This document shows positions 1 through 10,599 of a stretch of DNA of 64,000 nt, one piece after another. The stretch comes from Pleurodeles waltl (lineage: Eukaryota > Chordata > Amphibia > Caudata > Salamandridae). The notes below the pieces were generated by a model. It searched no databases. It saw only the letters and a program-made list of their open reading frames with translations, and was not told where the DNA came from. Location of the stretch: assembly GCF_031143425.1 (NCBI RefSeq), contig NC_090444.1:1537652782-1537716781 (forward strand). The letters run 5' to 3'. Both the position numbers and the translations under genes were made by a program. How positions within the stretch are numbered: position 1 is the stretch's first letter; each line of letters starts with the position of its first letter.

Positions 1-175
1 ACAATGTGATGTTACTCTCCCAATTCAAAAGCAATCACACACATAAGGTGGAAACATACAGAGGGGTTGGCCCTGCCCTGCCTCTTCCTGGCACTGATGG
101 GCACGGAATGGGGCTGTCCTTAGCCCGGGCTTTGCCCGAGCATGGCCTGCATGTGTCCCGCACAGCAGGGACACA

Positions 176-588
176 GACTTGGATTTAAAGCCCGATGGGC
201 TGCAGCTGGAACGGGCCTCCTCTCACAGTCCCAGGCTCCCTGGGACAAGTAGTTCCCCCGGTGGCACACCCCACACAAGTGGCAAGTCACCTCTCTTCCC
301 CGCACAGCAGTGACGCCGACTTGGATTTAAAGCCGGATGGGCTGCAGCTGGAAAGGGCCTCCTCTCATGGCCCTATGTTCCCTGCCACAGGTAGTCCCTT
401 ATGCCGGTATTCCTCACACAAGTGACAGGTCACTTCTCTTCCTCGCGGGTGGGGATGTCGACTTGGATTTAAAGCTCCAATGGACTGCAGCTCGAATGGC
501 CCTCCTCTCACGGCCTTTGGTACTCTGGGACAGGAAGTCCCTTATTCTGGTATTTCTCACACAAGTGGCAGGTCATCTCTTTGTCCAT
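176..588. repeat. 142-bp tandem repeat, about 2.9 copies
   Basis: Three diverged copies of one unit start at 176, 318 and 460, each opening with GACTTGGATTTAAAGC, so the period is exactly 142 bp. Each copy continues with a CTGCAGCT block, a CCTCCTCTCA block and a CACACAAGTG block. Open frames crossing it are short and shift between copies, so it is not coding. The 175 bases to its left look like a more diverged piece of the same material. Confidence 0.85.
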
Positions 589-919
589 ATATGTATATAG
601 AAGGCTGTTGAAGTCAACTGCCCAAATGATGGCTTATTGTAGATGCTCATCGGATCCCTTACCAATGCGACCAAAGAAATTGATGCTCTCATCTTTTCTA
701 CACAGAAAGAAATGGACCAAATGTACAAATACAACTCCTTTCATTTCAGTATATGTACTCAAAGAAATGAAAATGCCCATCGATAAAAATGCAAATGAAC
801 AGTGCAAACGTTGCCACATCCAGTTGCAACTCTATCTTCCATGTTGTCTGTAGATGATATGGGACTTATGCAACAGTGAGATTAGCATTGACTTCCCATT
901 TTAGAAAGAACCAGATTCT
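589..919. other. no recognisable feature
   Basis: I see no gene, RNA or repeat here. The short open frames have no recognisable protein features. Confidence 0.5.
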
Positions 920-1110
920 GGGGGTTATTACAACTTTGGAGGAGGTGTTAATCCCTCCCAAAAGTGACGGTAAAGTGACGGATATACCACCAGCCGTATT
1001 ACGAGTCCATTATATCCTATGGAACTCGTAATACGGCTGGTGGTATATCCGTCACTTTACCGTCACTTTTGGGACGGATTAACACCTCCTCCAAAGTTGT
1101 AATAACCCCC
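920..1110. mobile_element. foldback (palindromic) MITE
   Basis: The 191 bp form one near-perfect inverted repeat. The left arm starts GGGGGTTATTACAAC and the right arm ends with its exact complement, GTAATAACCCCC. The arms pair over about 90 bases, with the centre near 1015. The flanks are TCT on both sides (917-919 and 1111-1113), consistent with a 3-bp target duplication. It has no coding capacity. Its superfamily is uncertain; the GGGG...CATTAC-like tip vaguely recalls the Harbinger-type tips elsewhere in the window. Confidence 0.85.
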
Positions 1111-2085
1111 TCTGTCTTTAAAACGCACTTCTGTAGTCATTCACATTCCATGTGTCAATGCTGTATTCTGCCTTGAGCCATGACTCCATGACTCATACAA
1201 AATGATCACTGTGCTTCCTGTCCAATGCCAACTCTTGCATAATGTCTAAAAACGCATGTTTTCTAATACACTTTGTCCTCCCCGACTAATACAACCCCTC
1301 ATATCACCAACAATTAGTTATGAGAATGAGCCAAAAAGCCATCACAAGTTTTTTACTCATTTCTGTAAGCAAAGCAAAAAAAAGAACGGAATTAACAAAA
1401 CTACAGACTTGACTACTTTCACATACAACCCTTTTCTTTCTAGCATATATTAGGATGGCAATCTTCCCTTTGCATCACTGAAAGCAGATCAGAAGCCTTG
1501 TGAACAAAGCCCTTTCAGGTCTACTTTAGGATGGTGTGATGTGCTTCCTGCCAATTTTTATTCTTTGATCGCCTCGTGGTCATTCAAGAGAGAAAGGATG
1601 TTGTTGTAGTAAATTGATCATGGAGAATGAATGTTTTTCATGCACCCCAAAGAAAAAAAACACAATAGCATAAGCTGTCAAATGTGACCAGTATGAATGA
1701 TGGAATTCTTCACCTTTTGAAATGGCATAAGCCAAGACTGGGAGTTCAAACCAACTTCCACAGATTCTAAAGATAAGAAAGGATCAGGCATTGTCTTGCT
1801 TTGGACTATATTCAGCCAAGAATTTATAATTTGAGCTTTACAAAGACTTTACTCTAAAGCCCATCCAATCTGAAACTGATCAAAGTTTAAATTCTCTATA
1901 TGTAAAACAAAACTGATGGCCACAAATAAAGCAGTGATTGGTAAATGAATACTTCAGGCAGAGAGGACAACACAAGGGAGCTAAGGGCCAGAAGGAATAA
2001 TGAAATGGTCACTTTTTGGCATGCAGCTGACAAAAGAAAATTCAGTTTTAAAACCCAATAGACTGTCAAAACTAAAATCAAATAC
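1111..2085. other. no recognisable feature
   Basis: AT-rich sequence without any long open frame, hairpin or tandem repeat that I can identify. It ends at the ATA that precedes the first Harbinger element. Confidence 0.5.
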
Positions 2086-2476
2086 ATAGGCCCTCATTAC
2101 AACCCTGGCGGTAAATCCCACTTACCGCCGTGCTGATGACCGTCAAGATACCGTGGCCACGGTGGAAATCCGCTACAGGTATTACAACCCACATCTTGTA
2201 ATCCGCCACAATACAGACACCCACACAAGTCCGCCAGATCAAAGGTCAGTGATAAAATGGCGATGGCAAACCTACACCGTCATGCCAACAGAACTACGCC
2301 CACACTATCACGACCCACGAATCAACGCGGCGGTCATTCAACCGCGGTAAACCATTTGCGGTACACACCACCGCACTCAAAATACACACACATTTACAAA
2401 ACACAACCACATTGGACAATTCAAAATACACACACCTGATACACATATACACACCACATCCACACACTCACATCAC

Positions 2477-2482
2477 TATAAA
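2477..2482 (+). promoter_or_regulatory. TATA box of the Myb/SANT-like gene, copy 1
   Basis: TATAAA stands about 200 bases before the ATG at 2685, in a CA-rich leader. Copy 2 has the same motif in the same setting at 18020, so the position is conserved between copies. Confidence 0.5.
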
Positions 2483-2684
2483 ACACACACCCACATTACC
2501 CACAACACCTTACAATGAATTTTTTGGAAGAAGCAGAGAGAGAGAATAGCAAACACAACACCAGCATCCAGAGGCACACAACACCATCACTTATACAACA
2601 TCCACACATCTCAAAGAACACACACCAACACAACACATCACGCAGCACAACAAACATCACCTCACACATCACCCACACCACAAT

Positions 2685-4188
2685 ATGGCACCTCAAAGAC
2701 ACCCCAGGTTTTCTGAGGAGGAGCTCAGGGTCATGGTGGAGGAAATCATCCTGGTAGAGCCACAGCTATTCGGATCACAGGTGCAGCAGACCTCCATTGC
2801 AAGGAAGATGGAGCTATGGCGAAGAATTGTCGACAGGGTCAACGCAGTGGGACAGCATCCAAGAACACGGGATAACATCAGGAAGAGGTGGAACGACCTC
2901 CGGGGGAAGGTGTGTTCTGTGGTATCCAGACACCAGATAGCAGTACAGAGGACTGGTGGTGGACCCCCACAACTAACAGCATGGGAGGAGCAAGTCTTGG
3001 CAATAATACATCATGAGGGCCTCGCAGGAGGACTGGACTCTGGTAAGTCATATCTTTACTACTATATCCCCCCCACCCTACGTGCATGCTATCACAAACT
3101 CCTAGCCCAACCCTCACTCCCATCACCCCAACACCCCACAGATACCCCACTATCACAATCCACACATCCCAAAACCAAGGCAAGCATGTTACACCAATGC
3201 ATGGACACCCATCACCAAAGCATATCCAGTATAGATACTCACCCAGGCCCCAAAATCACCAATCACACAAGGGCAAAGACAATAAGCCAAGCACAGGAGT
3301 AGAGGGTAACTCACCCATTGCACAAGATGGCACACACAGATACAATAACTATGCATTTACACCCCAACAGGACCCCTACCCAATGTCACCGGACAGGAGA
3401 TGCCAGACATATCCAGTCCCCCCACAGAAGAGGCCCACAGTGACAACAGAATCTCTGCACGCCTGGATCAAGATGACAGCCCAGCCCATCAGGGACCTCT
3501 GGACAGTCGGTTCCCCTGCCACTGTCACAAACCACCACAGAACCTCTCCCCTCAGGAAACACCACCACAGCACCCATCAAGCGGGCCCATCCCTCTGTCC
3601 CCAGGACACGTCAATCAGCAGTGTATCCACCACTACAGGGACCCCAGGCAAACCCACCAACCCAAGACAATCAGGGACCTGGGGTCAGTGGCAGTGGGCA
3701 CACAGTTCAGGGGACAGAGGCACAGGATTACAGGGAGGACTGCTGTGTGACAGTGGGAGGACAGGCCCAGGGAACCCACTCTCCACGAGGCACTCTCCAA
3801 CATCATGGGAGCATACCACCTTTCCCAGGAGACCATGGGCACGGTACTGGCCAAGTTTCAGGAGACCCAGCGGCTGCAGAAGGAACAGTACCTGGGGATC
3901 AGGTAGGACTTAAAGTCCATTAACACCACCCTGGTCACCATTGCAGGGGTGCAGGCAGACATGGCCAACATCATGAGGGACACAGTGGCACACCAATGTG
4001 CCGCTGACACTAGCCTGAATGATGAACAGCCCTCCACCTCCGCCGGCGCTAGTGGACAGGAGGTCCCGCCACAGGACCAACAGGCCATCAGCCCCCCACC
4101 CCCTGCAGAAGGAGAACCAGCCCGCAAACAGTCCCTGAGATCCAGGAACAAGACAGAGAACGTTGCCAAGACCCCCGCCAGGAAATAA
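2685..4188 (+). pseudogene. Harbinger Myb/SANT-like DNA-binding protein, broken copy
   Basis: Exon 1 (2685-3042) still encodes MAPQRHPRFSEEELRVMVEE and the rest of a Myb/SANT-like domain (Myb_DNA-bind_5 type), including the VDRVNAVGQHP helix and KRWNDLRGKV. The donor GTAAGT starts at 3043 and the acceptor AG ends at 3370, matching the intron of the intact copy at 18231. Exon 2 starts correctly, but a one-base change near 3480 shifts the frame (intact DQPGPSGTSGQ becomes DDSPAHQGP), and in-frame stops follow, one near 3905. The C-terminal end is readable again at 3949-4188 (GASGQE block, RSRNKTE basic end). In Harbinger elements this protein works with the transposase; this copy cannot make a full-length one. 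Confidence 0.85.
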
Positions 4189-4373
4189 GACTCTCCTGAT
4201 TGTCACCCTTCTGTCCCACTTTGTCACCCAGACAACCTTGAACTGCCATTACTCCACTTCCTATGCCCTCTTGGACAATGCACCTGTGATACCAATAAAC
4301 TGGACTCCACCATGGACATTCCTCCACCATCACCCCAGCCCATTGCACAGCCCCCTCCACTTATTAGCACAGA

Positions 4374-4379
4374 AATAAA
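4374..4379 (+). terminator. polyadenylation signal AATAAA, copy 1
   Basis: AATAAA lies about 190 bases after the end of the Myb/SANT-like gene, the same position as the signal at 20031 in copy 2. Confidence 0.6.
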
Positions 4380-4689
4380 CACCCTTGAATCACAAATCAA
4401 TCTGAGTCAGTCTGTACTTTCACAAATGTGTTATTGCAACCTCTCAGAAAAGTAGCAATGTCAATGTTCATTTTCACATACCAATGTTCAACAGTTGTTG
4501 GGCAGCAGTAAACATAGCAGAAGGCAGAAAGTGGTAGCCAGATCTGTGAAATGGAAAGCCAAAGTGAACTGTCAGGGTCCATGCACAAAGGTAAAAAGTC
4601 AGAATCATGCAATGTCCTACAGTAGTATGATATTAGAGGAGCAGTCCCTTACCTGTGTCTCACTGGAAGTATTGCATGATGATGTTGTT

Positions 4690-5741
4690 TCAGTTGTCTA
4701 TATCTTCTTCTTCTGCCTCCTCTTCTTCACTGTCCACAGGCTCCGCAGCTGCCACAAGACCAACATCAGGCCCATCCTCCTGCAGAAAAGGCACCTGGCG
4801 TTGCAAAGCCAGGTTGTGCAACATGCAGCATGCCACGATGATCTGGCACACCTTTTTCGGTGAGTAGTATAGGGAGCCACCTGTCAGATAGAGGCACCGG
4901 AACCTGGCCTTAAGGAGGCTGAAAGTCTGCTCTATTATTCTCCTAGTTCGTCCACGTGCCTCATTGCAGCGTTCCTCTGCCCTTGTCCTGGGATTCCTCA
5001 CTCGGGTCAGTAGCCATGACAGGTTGGGGTAACCAGAGTCACCTGCAAATATCGAGGGACTCTACTATACGCAGACCCCTGAACTGTGTTGGGACCTTGG
5101 GCTCACCTATGAGCCACACACAGTGCCTCTGGAGTTGCCGCATCACACAAGGGATGCTGCTATTCCTCAAAATGTAAGCGTCATGCACTGAGCCAGGATA
5201 CTTGGCATTCACATGGGAGATGTACTGGTCTGCCAAACACACCATCTGCACATTCATGGAATGGTAGCTTTAGTGGTTTCTGTACACCTGTTCATTCCTC
5301 TGGGGGGGGGGGGACAAATGCCACATATGTACCATCAATGGCACCAATGATGTTGGGGATCTGTCCCAGGGCATAGAAGTCACCTTTCACTGTGGGCAAA
5401 TCCTCCACCTAAGGGAAAACGATGTAGCTGTGCATGTGTTTCAGCAGGGCAGACAACACTCTGGACAACACATTAGAGAACACTGGCTGTGACATCTCTG
5501 ATGCCATGGCCACTGTTGTTTGGAAGGAACCATAGGCCAAGAAATGGAGTAGTGACAGGACCTGCACTAGAGGGGGGATTCCTGTGGGATGGCGGATAGC
5601 TGACATCAGGTCTGGCTCCAACTGGTCACACAGTTCATGGATTGTGGCAAGATCAAGTTTGTAGGTGATAATGATGTGTCTGTCTTCCATTGTCGACAGG
5701 GCCACCAGGGGTCTGTATACCGGAGGATGACCGAATCTCAT
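4690..5741 (-). pseudogene. Harbinger DDE transposase, broken copy with intron
   Basis: Matches the intact transposase at 20326-21330 along its length. The N-terminal half reads HPPVYRPLVALSTMEDR to LLKHMHSYIVFP and then meets a stop at 5409. The middle shows frame disruption around a run of G near 5300, where the first catalytic Asp region (AIDxTH) should be. The second half reads MNVQMVCLADQYISHVNAKY, then the C-terminal part with IIEQTFSLLKARF (catalytic Glu kept) and an acidic tail that ends early at 4690. A 64-base intron (5043-5106) splits the GDSGYP motif; the intact copy 2 lacks it. With a stop and a frameshift this copy is inactive. Confidence 0.88.
5043..5106 (-). other. 64-nt intron inside the transposase GDSGYP motif
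   Basis: On the minus strand the segment starts GTGAGC and ends TTTGCAG. Removing it joins ...CTCATAG to GTGACTCTGG and restores W-L-I-G-D-S-G-Y-P, the motif with the second catalytic Asp. Copy 2 has no intron here; copy 3 has an 85-nt intron at the same codon (40158-40242). Confidence 0.85.
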
Positions 5742-6208
5742 CAGCTGCCCCAGCGGACGTGCCCTATGGAGGAGAAGGGTGAGCAGATGGTCATACACCA
5801 CATAGGTTTCACAAGGGTGTTTAGAACAATTGTGATGTAATCGGTGTGTTGCGCTGTCTGTCTGTATTCCTGCACAAAAGTGATGTGACGCAGTTAGTTG
5901 CCCTGCCATGTGGCCCCCTGAAATGGCGGCTGCCTGACCTGTAAGGAGGAACAAGGGGAAATGAGGGAACTGCACTGGCGTTGTGCAGCGTCGCGGTAGG
6001 CGGATGAAGACCGCAGCGCAATTCAGCATTGGTTATCATTGGCCCCTATGGGTTCCAGGAGCCAATGACGATGTACGCCGGCGGCGACGGAATGCACCGC
6101 TGCGGACGTGACTGCCATTTTCATTCTGTTCACTCACTTGATGCTTGATTTTCAACAGGAGAGGACCTACACTGCAAGTGCTGCTGTGACCTGAGTCTGG
6201 AAGCGACA

Positions 6209-8421
6209 ATGGCTACAGTGCCTGGGGAAAGGGCCCCTGCCTTCATCACGGAGGAGCTGGACAACCAGATGGCTGGGGTCCTCCCCCAGTACACGCTACT
6301 CTACGGTCATCCAGACAAACAGGTGAGTACACTGTGAGCATGATGGATGGGACATGAATGTATGGAGTAGCGTGGATGGAAGATACGGGGTGGGCAGAGG
6401 CCAGTATGCGAGGATGGTCAGTGTATGTGTATCTAGGCCAGGGTGGGAAGTTGTGGCCAATGAGTAAGAAGAACCGGACGGGGGAGTAAAATCCATTCTT
6501 ACTTCACTTTTCCTCTAGGTCAGCGCCCACCAGAAGAAGGGTATTTGGTGTGCCATCGCCAAGGAAGTGCGGACCCTGGGGGTCTATCACAGATGGAGCA
6601 CCCACTGCCGCAAAAGATAGGAGGACCTGCACAGATGGAGCAAGAAGACAGCAGATGCCCAGCTGGGGATGGCCTCCCAACGTGGAAGGGGTGCCCGTCG
6701 CACCATGACACCCTTGATGTTCCGGATCCTGGCTGTGGCATATCCTGAGGTGGATGGGCGCTTGAGGGCATCACATCAACCACAACGGTGTGAGTACAGT
6801 CTCATTCAGCTGACTCTGCACGCTTTATGAGGTTTCTGGGTGGGGGAAGTGAGCTGTGGGTTCCTCCAGGCCAGGGCAAATGTGCCAGGGTAGATCCATT
6901 GTTAGGCAGGCTCAGTGGCACTCCAACCCCAAAAGTGGTAGTGGCCCTCTACACCTAGTCAGGCTCCTGTGGGTTCCAGGTGTGCATCAAATGGGTCTAG
7001 GCACAGTCCCCCATGGGCATGTGATTTTCCCCTGAACTGTTAGTGCATGGCCTAGTGCCCCAGGCACCTCAGGCCCTGCCCCAGTCAGCCCTGCTGCCCT
7101 CAGTGAGGAGGCTATTGACCTCCTCAGATCCCTCACTGTTGGGCAGTCTACCATTCTGAATGCCATCCAGAGTGTAGAGAGGCAGTTCCAACAGACAAAT
7201 GCATACCTGGAGGGTATTCATTCTGGTCAGACAGCCCAACAGCGAGCTTTTCAGACTCTGGCCTCAGCACTGATGGCAGCCATTGTCCCTGTGTCCAGTT
7301 CCCCCTCCAACTTCCTCCACCCAGACCCAATCCCCAGTACCTCAGCCTATCCCAAGCACACCATCAGACCAGCATGCACACTCCTCAACACACAAGGGTA
7401 GCTCTGGCAAACATAACACCACACATCGCACAGGCACTCACACAAGCATCATACCCATGCACACATGCCAACATCCACTGCCTCCACTGTGTCCCCCTCC
7501 TCCACATCTCCCTCCTCCCTCCCTGTCACGTCTCCACTCACACCTGCATGCACTACATCTTCAGCCACTACGTCCATCACCAGCAAGCCCATCACCACAC
7601 ACCACTCACGTGCAGTCACCACCCCCCCTACCATTCACACGTTCCCTGTGTCCTCTCCCAGTGTGTCTGTGAGCCCTCCTCCCAAACTACACAAACGCAG
7701 TCACACACCCACCCAACAGCCATCCACCTCATGACAGCCTCCATCCCATGCACCTTCACCCAAAGTCAAACGTACACCTCCTACAACCACTATCTCTTCC
7801 TCTACTCCCAAACCCCCTCCATCTACCCATCGCAGTGTGTCTAAAAAACTTTTCCTGTCAAACCTTGACCTCTTCCCTACACCTCCCCCACCCCTTCCGT
7901 CCCCTAGGGCCCGCCTGTCCAGGTACCAACCCATCACCTCAGCCACCACATCACCAGGAACAGTGGTGCCAGCAGTAACCGGTTTCTGGAGTGCGCCAAG
8001 CAGCAGGGCAGCCAGTGTGCCAAGGAGCCAGGCCAAGGACATTACCCCACCTCAAAAACTAAAAAAGTTGGCCACAGCCCGGAGGGAGAAGGCCAAAACA
8101 CCTGCCACCAAGGGCTCTCCCAGGACTACAGTTGGGAGTGGCAAGACAGCTGCGCCACCATCCAAGGTGGGGAAGGGCCAGAGGAAGAAAGGGAAGTCGC
8201 CGCCAACCTGTACGGCGGACAAGACCGCCACCGCCGCCACGAGCACCGCTGCCCAGGACACCGCCGCCAGCAGCACGCTCACTGAGCCACCCACCAGCAC
8301 CGCTGCCCAGGACACCGCCGCCAGCAACACCCTCACTGAGCCACCCACCAGCACCGGCGCCCAGGACACTGCCGCCAGCAACACGCTCACTGAGCCATCC
8401 ACCAGCACCGCTGCCCAATGA
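6209..8421 (+). pseudogene. Second Harbinger Myb/SANT-like protein (third gene), broken copy
   Basis: Equivalent of the intact gene at 21832-24650. Exon 1 (6209-6322) encodes MATVPGERAPAFITEELDN and ends at a GTGAGT donor in the same place. Exon 2 (6519-6789, also 271 nt) has a TAG where the intact copy has Trp (KRWED becomes KR-stop-ED). The first roughly 290 bases of exon 3 are missing; similarity resumes near 7046 with the PGTSGPAP-like stretch and the coiled region (EEAIDLLRSLTVGQ, NAIQSVERQ, YLEGIHSGQ). The Pro/Ser/Thr-rich tail is frameshifted; its last part stays open from 7837 to 8421 and ends in four 18-residue repeats. Non-functional, but it shows that the third gene is an old part of the family. 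Confidence 0.8.
8242..8420 (+). repeat. 54-bp coding tandem repeat (18-aa units)
   Basis: Units begin at 8242, 8296, 8350 and 8404 (period 54). In the open frame each reads close to STAAQDTAASNTLTEPPT. The period is a multiple of three and the phase is kept, so it expanded within coding sequence of the third-gene tail. Confidence 0.8.
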
Positions 8422-8580
8422 GCGCCGCAAGCACCACCACCACTGAAGCCAGCGGCCACGCCACATCCTGTGCCACTGGCACCACCGCAGACATGGCTGC
8501 CATCCCCAGTGGTCAGTCGTACGTGGCTGGTTGACAGTTCCAGGGGCCTGGACAGCTTCCATGTTGGCCCACCGTCAGTG

Positions 8581-10078
8581 GAGAATGACATCCACTACCT
8601 CAGTCCTTGGCAGGATGAAGCACTCTGGGCACAAAGCCCCCTCCAGAACCAGTGGAGAAAAGCATCCACTAACCCAGTCCTTGGCAGGATGAAGCACTCT
8701 GGGCACAAAGCCCCCTCCAGAACCAGTGGAGAATGACATCCACTACCTCTGTCCTTGGCAGGATGAAGCACTCTGGGCACAAAGCCCCCTCCAGAACCAG
8801 TAGAGAAAAGCATCCACTAACCCAGTCCTTGGCAGGGTGAAGCACTCTGGGCACAAAGCCCTATCTAGAACCAGTGGAGAATGACATCCACTACCTCTGT
8901 CCTTGGCAGGCTGAACCACTCTGGGCTCAAAGCCCCCTCCAGAACCAGTGGAGAAAAGCATCCACTAACCCAGTCCTTGGCAGGATGAAGCACTCGGGGC
9001 ACATAGCCCCCTCCAGAACCAGTGGAGAATGACACCCACTACCTCTGTCCTTGGCAGGATGAAGCACTCTGGGCACAAAGCCCCCTCTATAACCAGTGGA
9101 GAATGACATCCACTACCTCTGTCCTTGGCAGGATGAAGCACTCTGGGCACAAAGCCCCCTCCAGAACCAGTGGAAAAAAGCATCCACTAACCCAGTCCTT
9201 GGCAGGATGAAGCACTCTGGGCACAAAACCCCCTCCAGAACCAGTGGAGAATGACATCCACTACCTCTGTCCTTGGCAGGATGAAGCACTCTGGGCACAA
9301 AGCCCCCTCCAGAACCAGTAGAGAAAGGACACCGCCGCCAGCAACACGCTCACTGAGCCATCCACCAGCACCGCTGCCCAATGAGCGCCGCAAGCACCGC
9401 CACCACTGAAGCCGCCGCCAGCACCGCCAGCGGCCACGCCACATCCTGTGCCACTGGCACCACCGCAGACATGGCTGCCATCCCCAGTGGTCAGTCGTAC
9501 GTGGCTGGTTGACAGTTCCAGGGGCCTGGACAGCTTCCATGTTGGCCCACCGTCAGAGGAGAATGACATCCACTACCTCAGTCCTTGGCAGGATGAAGCA
9601 CTCTGGGCACAAAGCCCCCTCCAGAACCAGTGGAGAAAAGCATCCAGTAACCCAGTCCTTGGCAGGATGAAGCACTCTGGGCACATAGCCCCCTCCAGAA
9701 CCAGTGGAGAATGACACCCACTACCTCTGTCCTTGGCAGGATGAAGCACTCTGGGCACAAAGCCCCCTCTATAACCAGTGGAGAATGACATCCACTACCT
9801 CTGTCCTTGGCAGGATGAAGCACTCTGGGCTCAAAGCCCCCTCCAGAACCAGTGGAGAAAAGCATCCACTAACCCAGTCCTTGGCAGGATGAAGCACTCT
9901 GGGCACATAGCCCCCTCCAGAACCAGTGGAGAATGACACCCACTACCTCTGTCCTTGGCAGGATGAAGCACTCTGGGCACTACGCCCCCTCTATAACCAG
10001 TGGAGAATGACATCCACTACCTCTGTCCTTGGCAGGATGAAGCACTCTGGGCACAAAGCCCCCTCCAGAATCAGTGGA
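8581..10078. repeat. 74-bp minisatellite with alternating A/B units
   Basis: Unit starts at 8581, 8655 and 8729 show a period of 74. Type A begins GAGAATGACATCCACTACC and type B begins GAGAAAAGCATCCACTAAC. They alternate for long stretches, giving a 148-bp higher-order unit. A block at about 9328-9558 is not this repeat but a second copy of sequence from 8367-8580, so the array is in two parts (about ten and seven units). It lies in the 3' part of copy 1, after the end of the third gene. Open frames through it are by-products of the repeat. Confidence 0.9.
9328..9640 (+). repeat. duplicated block, second copy of 8367-8662
   Basis: From GGACACCGCCGCCAGC onward the sequence repeats the end of the third-gene pseudogene (GCAACACGCTCACTGAGCC...) and the non-repeat spacer up to the 74-bp array. 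The offset is 963 bases before, and 978 after, a 15-base insertion of extra GCCGCC-type codons. This shows a duplication of about 0.97 kb within the element. Confidence 0.85.
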
Positions 10079-10098
10079 GACTGTTATCCACTTGAGTG

Positions 10099-10290
10099 AC
10101 TGTGGCTTTGCACTCCCCAGGATAAAGCAGTGGGCAAACACCCACTGGAGAGACTTGAGAGACTGTGGCTTTGCACTACCCAGGATAAAGCAGTGGACAA
10201 CCCACCCACTGGAGAGACTTGAGAGACTGTGGCTTTGCACTCCCCAGGATACATCAATGGGCATGGAGCCCCCTCGTGGAGCTGGCGTCA
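10099..10290. repeat. 63-64-bp tandem repeat, three copies
   Basis: The core GTGGCTTTGCAC recurs at 10102, 10165 and 10229, followed by a CCAGGATAAAGCAGTGG-type stretch. Copy 2 has the same repeat family at 25560-25870 with five copies of period 64, so it is a fixed part of the element's 3' tail. Confidence 0.85.
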
Positions 10291-10599
10291 TGCACTCATC
10301 CAGCTGAGGTGCCTCCCCTTCCCTTCCCCCTGAGGTGGCTGTTTTATTTCCATCTGATGCCCCAGCAGTATTTTCTCCGTTTGGATCGGGTATCTTCTGT
10401 GGGCCTCGCCCATGCATTTTGGGCCCAGTGGTTCATGGACTATGTAGGTGCAGTACATGAACTTGAAATCTTGGTGTGCATATTTGTTAATAGTGTATAT
10501 ATATATTTTTGACTAATGGATTTTTTTCTCATTACAATCGTTCAAATCATTTCCTTTTGTCCTTGCGTTCTTCCAGGGGGGTGCTTAATATCCACAAAG

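Larger units (their letters stand above)
2089..10585 (+). mobile_element. PIF/Harbinger transposon copy 1, decayed, right end lost
   Basis: The left tip GGCCCTCATTACAACC follows an ATA at 2086-2088 and matches the tips at 45559 and 17631. The inside matches copy 2 (17631-26722) in gene order: Myb/SANT-like gene (+), DDE transposase (-), second Myb/SANT-like gene (+), tandem-repeat tail. All three genes are broken. Similarity to copy 2 runs to about 10585 (a run of G after a TCTTCCA-like stretch, matching copy 2 near 26187). There the sequence switches to an L1 remnant, so the last roughly 540 bases and the right inverted repeat are missing. The call is firm; the exact right edge is good to about 10 bases. 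Confidence 0.9.

Noticed and set aside
3086..3913. A 275-codon plus-strand frame in copy 1
   Set aside because: It starts in the intron and runs in a shifted frame of exon 2; comparison with copy 2 shows that the true frame is broken.
8052..8591. Minus-strand Gly/Val/Trp-rich frames opposite the third-gene tail
   Set aside because: They are shadows of the 54-bp coding repeat; the plus frame keeps the repeat phase and matches the intact gene.
8581..10078. Possible CRISPR-like array because of regular repeats
   Set aside because: Units are contiguous 74-bp tandem repeats without unique spacers, inside a eukaryotic transposon.
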